NCBI GenBank assembly: GCA_009885905.1
Contig: VFJU01000508.1
Location: 1-5,049 of the forward strand
Length of the DNA: 5,049 bases
Direction of reading: 5' to 3'
Origin: Verrucomicrobiota bacterium
GTDB taxonomy: Bacteria; Verrucomicrobiota; Verrucomicrobiia; Verrucomicrobiales; Akkermansiaceae
Under the pieces are notes generated by a model. The model made no database searches and was not told the DNA's origin. It was given only the letters and a program-made list of their open reading frames with translations. A program made the position numbers and the translations under genes. This document shows positions 1 through 5,049 of the stretch, in pieces; position 1 is the first letter of the stretch, and each line of letters starts with the position of its first letter.

Positions 1-360
1 CGTGACGTCGAGGCAGAATTAGTGAGCTTACGCGATGCGGACTTAGCGCATTTAATCTCGTTAGGTGGTTGGATCCGTGCGCTTGAGGTTTCTACCGTTG
101 CCGTAGACAAGCAGTTCTCTGTCGAGCGTGCGCGAAAGGTGCTGCGCGAAGATATTGCAGATTATTATACCGAGTCCGTTGCGGGTCTGGAGCCTAGAAT
201 TTCTGAACGTCCGAATTATTTGGCGATGCGTGATCTGCTCGCCGGGCTTCGCACGGAGATGGTGCTGGAGGATGGGCATGAACCGACCCCAGAACTGATG
301 GCTGAAATACGCAAACAGGCAGCCAAATTGGTAGAACTTGCACTGCAGAGGCAGCAATGA
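1..360 (+). CDS. Uncharacterised protein, C-terminal part (5' end outside window)
   Basis: The reading frame is open from the first base of the window to a TGA at 358-360. The visible part is 119 residues and begins RDVEAELVSLRD. The GTG at 22 is an in-frame internal codon and is a poor choice of start, because coding continues upstream of it with no stop. I do not recognise the family. The visible part is rich in Ala, Leu, Glu and Arg, has no obvious membrane segment and looks mostly alpha-helical. Recognisable patches are LISLGGWIRALE (about residues 17-28), the acidic and aromatic ADYYTES, and a charged C-terminal helix ending LVELALQRQQ. No catalytic motif or cysteine cluster is visible. 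It lies 28 bases before ygfZ on the same strand, so the two may be co-transcribed, but that alone does not assign a function. The N-terminus, and any signal peptide, cannot be judged here. I am confident that it is coding and make no claim about its role. Confidence 0.72.
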   Translation, partial: RDVEAELVSLRDADLAHLISLGGWIRALEVSTVAVDKQFSVERARKVLREDIADYYTESVAGLEPRISERPNYLAMRDLLAGLRTEMVLEDGHEPTPELMAEIRKQAAKLVELALQRQQ

Positions 361-388
361 TTTTTCCCATCATCTGAACCTCCTTCTC

Positions 389-1243
389 ATGGTTTTTCCA
401 ATTATTCCTGCGTTGTTAGAATTCCGCGGACCCGACGCCGTTCGGTTCTTGAATGGTCAGCTAACGCAGGATGTGAGGCTTGTTATTGGTAAAAAAATTT
501 CATTGCCATCCTGTGTCACTGACGCAAAGGGAAAACTCCAATTTAGGGTGACCATTACTGAGAACGAAGATGGTGCTTTATGGATCGCCGGTCCATCTGG
601 CTCGCAAGAAGCGCTCGAAGCAAGACTGACCCGATACTTGATCGCCGATGATGTGGAGGTCATTGATTTGTCAGGAAAATACATTCTAACGCATTTGATT
701 GGATCCGCACATTCTTCTCCTGTCGGATCGATGGCTCGAGAATCGAATCGCTATGGAGAGCATGGAATCGATTGCTGGACACTTGCTACTTCGGATGTGA
801 TTTTTCCTGCTGTTAGCTTTCTAAGCAAAGATGAGCTCGAGTCGCTTCGTATAAAAAATGCAGTGCCAGCGTGGGGAAGCGAATTGATTGAGGGAATGCT
901 CCCGCCCGAAGCGCGCTTGGAGAGCACAGATATTTCGTACAACAAAGGTTGCTACATCGGCCAAGAAATTATTTCCCGAATGAAATCTTCCGGAAAGGTC
1001 AATCGTCGACTCACTTTGTTCTCGTTCGATGCTCTGACTTTGCTTCAAACTGGTCCTCTGATCGATGCAAAAGGCACAGCATGCGGCGAACTGACAAGTA
1101 TTTCTCCTATGATAGATAATGGCGTTAGATACGCGCTCGGTTACGTGAAGCGAGGAGTGGACGATGTGTTTTACAAAACCGACGATGGATTGGTAAAGCC
1201 CACCGTGATTGTTGGTTCAATTGACGGTAAGCCTGATCAATAG
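389..1243 (+). CDS. ygfZ: YgfZ/GcvT-domain folate-binding protein
   Basis: This 284-residue protein belongs to the YgfZ branch of the GcvT (aminomethyltransferase-like) fold. Members bind tetrahydrofolate and help build or repair certain iron-sulfur enzymes in the cytoplasm. The diagnostic motif KGCYIGQE is at residues 186-193, with the conserved cysteine at 188. It is followed by ISRMKSSGKVNRRL, a typical continuation. The N-terminal folate-binding part is also typical: FRGPDAVRFLNGQLTQDV at 12-29, then a DAKGKL turn at 45-50 (the usual D-x-x-G-[KR]). The C-terminal barrel includes ALGYVKRG at 249-256. The length is close to normal for the family (roughly 280-330). I chose the ATG at 389 because it places the conserved FRG...FLNGQLTQDV block near the N-terminus as in relatives. 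A TTG at 338 is in frame but would add 17 unlike residues and overlap the upstream gene. There is no Shine-Dalgarno sequence; the bases before the ATG are pyrimidine-rich. The 3' end overlaps the convergent pyc gene. The family assignment is firm; the exact client enzymes cannot be told. Confidence 0.92.
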   Translation: MVFPIIPALLEFRGPDAVRFLNGQLTQDVRLVIGKKISLPSCVTDAKGKLQFRVTITENEDGALWIAGPSGSQEALEARLTRYLIADDVEVIDLSGKYILTHLIGSAHSSPVGSMARESNRYGEHGIDCWTLATSDVIFPAVSFLSKDELESLRIKNAVPAWGSELIEGMLPPEARLESTDISYNKGCYIGQEIISRMKSSGKVNRRLTLFSFDALTLLQTGPLIDAKGTACGELTSISPMIDNGVRYALGYVKRGVDDVFYKTDDGLVKPTVIVGSIDGKPDQ

Positions 1244-4200
1244 ATCGTCACTCTCGACTCGGTCGCCTTTTTGTACAAGGATTTCTGAAACGACTCCATC
1301 GGAACTTGCACTGACCGTGGTCAACATTTTCATTGCCTCAAGAACAACAAGTTTGTCGCCAAACTTGACCTCTTGACCGAGTGAAACAGCGACCTCAGTC
1401 ACCATGCCTAACATTGGAGCTGATGCTTCATATGGTTCGTTAGGAATACCTTTTAGCCTTGAGGCGATACTAACTGATTTCAATGAATTATCCGTCACGA
1501 TTGATTCACGCGGCATTCCGTTAAGCTCATAGAAGAGCGCCCTACGCCCGGCAGAATCTGCCTCACCAATCGAGATTAGCTTGATGATGAGGATCTTGCC
1601 GGTATCGATTTCAATCTCTATTTCCTCGCCAATCTGCAAGCCATAGAAAAATGCTGATGTAGGTAACCCACTGAGATCGTCGTATTTTGATCGGAAAGAC
1701 ATGAAGTCTTCAAATACTTGTGGATACATCAAGTGTGAGTAAAGGTCATCATCGGTGGCGCTGCGTCCAAGTTTGTTTGATAACGCGACGCGTGTGGCCT
1801 CGAGATCGATGGGTTCCGCGAGTTCACCCGGTCGTTTAGTGGTAGGTTTACGATTTCCTAACACAACATTCTGCACATCAGCTGGCCACCCGCCATCGGG
1901 TTGCCCCAGTCCACCGGCGAGCATGTCGATGACACTCTCCGGGAAGTCGATCGAGCCAGGCTTTAGCTTGGTGACGTCCGCCGCTTTGATGCCGCGAGTG
2001 ACAAGGAACATGCACATATCTCCGACGACCTTGGATGAGGGAGTGACCTTGACGATGTCACCGAATAGTTGATTGACATCGGCATACGTGCGGGCGATTT
2101 CGCGCCAACGGTGCCCAAGACCCATGGCATTCGCTTGTTCACGGAGGTTGGTGTATTGGCCACCTGGCATTTCGTGTTCGTAGACCTCAGCGGTTCCGGA
2201 GCGAGGTGCTGAGTCGAACGGTTGATAGAATTCTAGCACGTGTTCCCAGTAGTCTGAGAACTCGTTGAGTGAATCAAAGTCCAGTCCAGGATCGCGCTCT
2301 GTGTTAGATAGTGCGGATGAAATAGAGTTAAGGTTAGGCTGAGAGGTCGAGCCTGACATGGAAGATATGGCGAGATCGACCACATCCACTCCGGCTTTGG
2401 AAGCTGCTAGAACTGAAGCGGAGTTGATGCCGGAAGTGTCATGAGTGTGGAAATGGACAGGGATGCCGATTTCTTCCTTGAGCGCCGTGACCAATTTGAA
2501 AGCGGCGTGTGGTTTACAGAGTCCCGCCATGTCTTTGATGCAGAGCATGTGGGCTCCCATGCGTTCGAGTTCCTTGGCCTTGGTCACGTAATATTTCAAT
2601 GAATACTTGTCCCGACGTGAGTCGGTAATGTCGCCCGTATAACAAATCGCTGCTTCACAAATCGGTTTGCCATGATTGCGTACGGCCTCCATCGCCACCT
2701 GCATGTTTGGAAGGTAGTTGAGTGAATCGAAGATCCGAAAAATATCCATTCCTGAGTCGGCCGCGTGTTTTACAAATCCCGCGACAACATTGTCTGGGTA
2801 GTTTGAGTAACCCACGGCGTTTGATCCGCGGAAAAGCATTTGAAAACAAATGTTAGGAATTTTTTCACGCAGGCGGCGTAGTCGATCCCACGGGCACTCG
2901 CTGAGGAAGCGCATCGCGGTGTCAAATGTAGCTCCACCCCACATTTCTATAGAAAAAATCTCAGGAATTCGGTGTGAAATCGCCTCGGCAACTCGCAGCA
3001 TGTCAAAACTACGCATCCTTGTAGCGATGAGAGATTGGTGCGCATCCCGCAGGGTTGTGTCCGTGATCAGAAGGCGCTTTTCGTTGAGAATCCATTGAGC
3101 AAATTTCTCTGGCCCCAGGTCTAGTAAGACGTCGCGACTGCCTTTTGGAGTCACAGCGTTGTGCTCGATGATCAGAGATTTAGGAACCAGTGCTTTGTGG
3201 AATATGTTGTCCGGTTTCCAGCCCTTGGTGCTGGGATTTCCATTTAGGGTAATATCGGATAGATATGAAAGTGTCCGTGTGGCTCGGTCGCGACGACGTT
3301 TGAAATGGAAAAGCTTCGGCTTGGTGTCGATGAGCTTGGTGTGTGCCTGCCCGCTACGAAATGTCTCGTCGGCAATGACATTTTCTAAAAAAGGAATATT
3401 TGTTTTCACGCCACGAATGCGGAATTCACGCAAAGCGCGATCCATTCGTTGGCAGGCCATCGGGAAGTCACGACCCATGGCGGTGACCTTGACTAACATC
3501 GAGTCGTAGTACGGTGTCACCACCGATCCCGCGTCCCCCGATGCTGCATCCAAACGAATCCCAAAGCCAGCCGCGGACCGATAATTGAGAATGCGACCGT
3601 AATCTGGAGCAAAGTTTTTTTCGGGATCTTCGGTGGTCACGCGGCATTGGATGGCGAAGCCGATGCATGGGATTTCCGCCTGCTTCGGGATGGCGACTTC
3701 CTCGCTGAAAAGCGTGTGACCCGCAGCGACAAGAATCTGCGAGCGCACCAAGTCAATTCCGGTGACACATTCGGTCACGGTGTGTTCTACCTGAATTCGT
3801 GGATTCATCTCGATGAAGAACCAGTCGTTCTTGTCCATGTCGTATAAAAACTCGACGGTGCCCGCATTGTCGTAGCCGATGCCTTTTGCCAGTGCCACTG
3901 CTGCATCGCAGAGTTCCTTTCGCACTTTTGGATCTAGGTGCATCGCTGGCGCAACCTCGATGACTTTCTGATAACGACGCTGCACCGAGCAATCGCGCTC
4001 GTGAAGATGGACGACATTACCGTGTTGGTCTCCTAGAATTTGCACCTCGATGTGTTTTGCTCGCGAAATATACCTTTCGAGGAAAACTGCGGAATTCCCA
4101 AAAGCATTAAGTGCTTCGTTTTGGGCTTCTGCTAACAATCCAGCGAGTTGACTGGGCTTATCAACCACCCGCATGCCGCGTCCACCACCGCCGAATGCGG

Positions 4201-4696
4201 CCTTGATGATGAGCGGAAAACCGATTTCGTGCGCAACGGAAAGTGCTTGATCTGGGTCGGTGATTGGATCCTCGGTACCGGGTAGGGTGGGGACATTGAA
4301 TCGGTGGGCGAGGGCTCTAGCCGCAGTTTTATCACCCATATTTTCTAGCAGGTCTGGAGATGGACCGATAAAGGTAATACCTTCACGTGCACAAGCACGG
4401 GCGAATGTCGCGTTTTCTGATAGAAATCCATACCCAGGATGAATCATGGTCACGCCTTTCTGCTTGGCTAAGGTGACAATGCCTTCCACGTCGAGATAAG
4501 CGCCAACAGGTCCTCTAGCCGAGTCGAGTTGATAAGCTTCATCCGCCTTGAAACGATGGATTGAAAATCGATCTTCTTCGGCAAAAATCGAGACGGTGCG
4601 GAGACCGAGTTCGTTGGCTGCGCGGAAAATCCTAATTGCGATTTCTCCGCGATTAGCGGCCATTAACTTACCCAATCGTGGTTGTGTATCAAGCAT
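1217..4696 (-). CDS. pyc: Pyruvate carboxylase (EC 6.4.1.1)
   Basis: The 1159-residue single-chain biotin enzyme makes oxaloacetate from pyruvate, bicarbonate and ATP (anaplerosis, gluconeogenesis). Residues 1 to about 455 are biotin carboxylase: ANRGEIAIR at 14-22, GDKTAA at 121-126 (Lys123), the ATP-grasp glycine loop KAAFGGGGRGM at 165-175, Lys244, and EMNPRIQVEH at 296-305 with Glu296, Arg300 and Glu304; Arg381 also fits. The linker at 455-535 carries RRRDRATRTLSYL, as in the tetramerisation/allosteric region of true pyruvate carboxylases. Carboxyltransferase follows: TTLRDAHQS at 547-555 (metal ligand Asp551, Gln554), Arg623, the carboxylated lysine candidate Lys721 in CIKDMAGL, and metal ligands His750 and His752 in HFHTHD. 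The conserved carboxylase domain has GGQYTNL at 845-851 and TPSSKVVGD at 885-893 (Thr885). The biotinyl domain ends the chain, with EAMKM at 1120-1124 and biotin on Lys1123. Length and domain order are normal. The ATG at 4696 fits family N-termini; an in-frame TTG at 4747 would add 17 residues. Residue roles are by family alignment from memory. Confidence 0.97.
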   Translation of the reverse strand: MLDTQPRLGKLMAANRGEIAIRIFRAANELGLRTVSIFAEEDRFSIHRFKADEAYQLDSARGPVGAYLDVEGIVTLAKQKGVTMIHPGYGFLSENATFARACAREGITFIGPSPDLLENMGDKTAARALAHRFNVPTLPGTEDPITDPDQALSVAHEIGFPLIIKAAFGGGGRGMRVVDKPSQLAGLLAEAQNEALNAFGNSAVFLERYISRAKHIEVQILGDQHGNVVHLHERDCSVQRRYQKVIEVAPAMHLDPKVRKELCDAAVALAKGIGYDNAGTVEFLYDMDKNDWFFIEMNPRIQVEHTVTECVTGIDLVRSQILVAAGHTLFSEEVAIPKQAEIPCIGFAIQCRVTTEDPEKNFAPDYGRILNYRSAAGFGIRLDAASGDAGSVVTPYYDSMLVKVTAMGRDFPMACQRMDRALREFRIRGVKTNIPFLENVIADETFRSGQAHTKLIDTKPKLFHFKRRRDRATRTLSYLSDITLNGNPSTKGWKPDNIFHKALVPKSLIIEHNAVTPKGSRDVLLDLGPEKFAQWILNEKRLLITDTTLRDAHQSLIATRMRSFDMLRVAEAISHRIPEIFSIEMWGGATFDTAMRFLSECPWDRLRRLREKIPNICFQMLFRGSNAVGYSNYPDNVVAGFVKHAADSGMDIFRIFDSLNYLPNMQVAMEAVRNHGKPICEAAICYTGDITDSRRDKYSLKYYVTKAKELERMGAHMLCIKDMAGLCKPHAAFKLVTALKEEIGIPVHFHTHDTSGINSASVLAASKAGVDVVDLAISSMSGSTSQPNLNSISSALSNTERDPGLDFDSLNEFSDYWEHVLEFYQPFDSAPRSGTAEVYEHEMPGGQYTNLREQANAMGLGHRWREIARTYADVNQLFGDIVKVTPSSKVVGDMCMFLVTRGIKAADVTKLKPGSIDFPESVIDMLAGGLGQPDGGWPADVQNVVLGNRKPTTKRPGELAEPIDLEATRVALSNKLGRSATDDDLYSHLMYPQVFEDFMSFRSKYDDLSGLPTSAFFYGLQIGEEIEIEIDTGKILIIKLISIGEADSAGRRALFYELNGMPRESIVTDNSLKSVSIASRLKGIPNEPYEASAPMLGMVTEVAVSLGQEVKFGDKLVVLEAMKMLTTVSASSDGVVSEILVQKGDRVESDDLLIRLTVN

Positions 4697-4830
4697 ATCG
4701 AGTATTTTTCTAGAGAGGAGGGACTTGGAGGTGAAGTCAAAAAACAAACATTAGGATAGTTATTTGTCCTTTCCTTCACCCAGATGGACCACCAAGGTTA
4801 TTCCTGTTAATTTTCAGGATTGATGCCTCG
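4697..4830 (-). other. Intergenic gap between yicC-like gene and pyc; likely pyc leader
   Basis: These 134 bases separate the end of the yicC-like gene from the proposed pyc start, both on the minus strand. The gap is long enough for a pyc promoter, so pyc may be transcribed separately from yicC. Read on the minus strand there is a TTGACT box at 4739-4734, which would suit a -35 element, but no good -10 box stands 16-18 bases after it. The promoter is therefore only a possibility. No strong hairpin followed by a T run is visible for ending yicC transcription; the best pairings are four-base stems. Immediately upstream of the pyc ATG the minus strand is pyrimidine-rich, including TCACCTCC and CCCTCCTCTCT, with no Shine-Dalgarno sequence in the usual place. 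If translation began at the in-frame TTG (4747), the last 51 bases of this gap would be coding. Confidence 0.45.
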
Positions 4831-5049
4831 TCACTCGACGTTTTGTACTTGCTCGCGGATCTTTTCTAATTCCGTTTTAGCTTCGACGACCGTCTGGGCG
4901 ATGATCGCGTCATTTGCTTTGGAACCGATGGTGTTAAATTCTCGGAAAAGCTCCTGACAAAGGAAATCGAGCGCGCGTCCTGGCGGTTCGCTGGCATCGA
5001 GATATTCGCGAAATTTGGCAAAGTGTGAATCTAAACGCGTGATCTCCTC
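4831..5049 (-). CDS. yicC: YicC-family endoribonuclease, C-terminal part (5' end outside window)
   Basis: The last 72 codons of a minus-strand gene are visible, ending in TGA at 4833-4831; its start lies beyond the right edge of the window. The segment matches the conserved C-terminal domain (DUF1732) of the YicC/YloC family. It contains [15 protein letters not shown] near its left end, then the signature stretch [17 protein letters not shown] (residues 24-40 of the visible part), then GSKANDA and the end [10 protein letters not shown]. Relatives of this family share the pattern LDFLxQExxREANTxGSKxxD. Here the usual Ala of REANT is Phe (REFNT), a small departure. E. coli YicC has been described as an endoribonuclease linked to turnover of small RNAs; that function is inferred here by family only. 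In many bacteria yicC lies next to gmk and rpoZ, which would be upstream, outside this window. The adjacent pyc is co-directional, but the 134-base gap argues against tight coupling. Confidence 0.9.
   Translation of the reverse strand, partial: EEITRLDSHFAKFREYLDASEPPGRALDFLCQELFREFNTIGSKANDAIIAQTVVEAKTELEKIREQVQNVE

Noticed and set aside
61..357. Minus-strand 98-codon open frame opposite the first gene
   Set aside because: It is an antisense shadow of the partial gene at 1-360, rich in Cys, His and Gln, with no ribosome-binding site or recognisable family.
338..388. TTG start at 338 for ygfZ giving a 301-residue protein
   Set aside because: The extra residues (MHCRGSNDFSHHLNLLL) are unlike YgfZ N-termini and overlap the upstream gene; the ATG at 389 fits the family better.
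389..1243. Glycine cleavage T-protein (GcvT) or a sarcosine oxidase subunit instead of YgfZ
   Set aside because: The KGCYIGQE signature with its cysteine, and the short length, mark the YgfZ branch; no gcvH or gcvP is visible nearby.
1755..2072. Plus-strand 105-codon open frame inside pyc
   Set aside because: It lies wholly opposite conserved pyc codons, its protein is low-complexity and Ser/Pro-rich, and there is no sign of separate coding.
3159..3509. Plus-strand 116-codon open frame inside pyc
   Set aside because: It is antisense to the linker and the end of the biotin carboxylase domain; its arginine- and serine-rich composition is typical of a shadow frame.
1217..4696. Acetyl- or propionyl-CoA carboxylase, or an oxaloacetate decarboxylase subunit
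   Set aside because: One chain carries biotin carboxylase, the pyruvate-type carboxyltransferase with TLRDAHQS and KDMAGL, and the biotinyl domain, which is specific to single-chain pyruvate carboxylase.
4711..4734. Plus-strand AGGAGG and GGAGGTGA, strong Shine-Dalgarno-like sequences
   Set aside because: No ATG or GTG opening a meaningful frame follows within 5-12 bases on the plus strand; they are the complement of the pyrimidine-rich pyc leader.
4748..4830. Possible intrinsic terminator of the yicC-like gene (AGGA...TCCT and CCTT...AAGG pairings)
   Set aside because: The stems are only four base pairs, the second with a large loop, and no T run follows at the right distance, so I do not call a terminator.

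Overview
This is a compact stretch of bacterial chromosome that is almost entirely coding. It holds four protein genes, two of them cut by the window edges. No tRNA, rRNA, insertion sequence, CRISPR array, phage gene or toxin-antitoxin pair is visible. The base composition is intermediate. GTG and TTG codons are usable starts, and neither complete gene has a clear Shine-Dalgarno sequence. My best guess for the source is a Gram-negative bacterium of the Verrucomicrobiota (Opitutae-like). This rests only on the general look of the YgfZ and pyruvate carboxylase proteins and on the neighbourhood, so it is a weak inference.

Layout: 1-360 (+) is the C-terminal end of an unrecognised, probably helical protein. 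After a gap of 28 bases comes 389-1243 (+), a YgfZ/GcvT-like folate-binding protein with the KGCYIGQE signature. The two are co-directional and could share a transcript. Convergent to them, and overlapping the end of ygfZ by 27 bases, is 1217-4696 (-), a full-length single-chain pyruvate carboxylase. It has biotin carboxylase, carboxyltransferase, conserved carboxylase and biotinyl domains, and every key residue I looked for is present. Upstream of it on the same strand, after 134 noncoding bases, is the C-terminal 72 residues of a YicC-family endoribonuclease (4831-5049, -), whose start lies outside the window.

The functions are housekeeping. Pyruvate carboxylase makes oxaloacetate from pyruvate and bicarbonate, which refills the TCA cycle and feeds gluconeogenesis. 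YgfZ proteins support folate-linked maintenance of iron-sulfur enzymes. YicC proteins act on RNA. I see no shared pathway linking all four genes and no new defence, mobile or biosynthetic system. The points worth a second look are the tail-to-tail overlap, the pyrimidine-rich leaders lacking Shine-Dalgarno sequences, the unassigned partial gene next to ygfZ, and a small antisense ORF that has a good ribosome-binding site.
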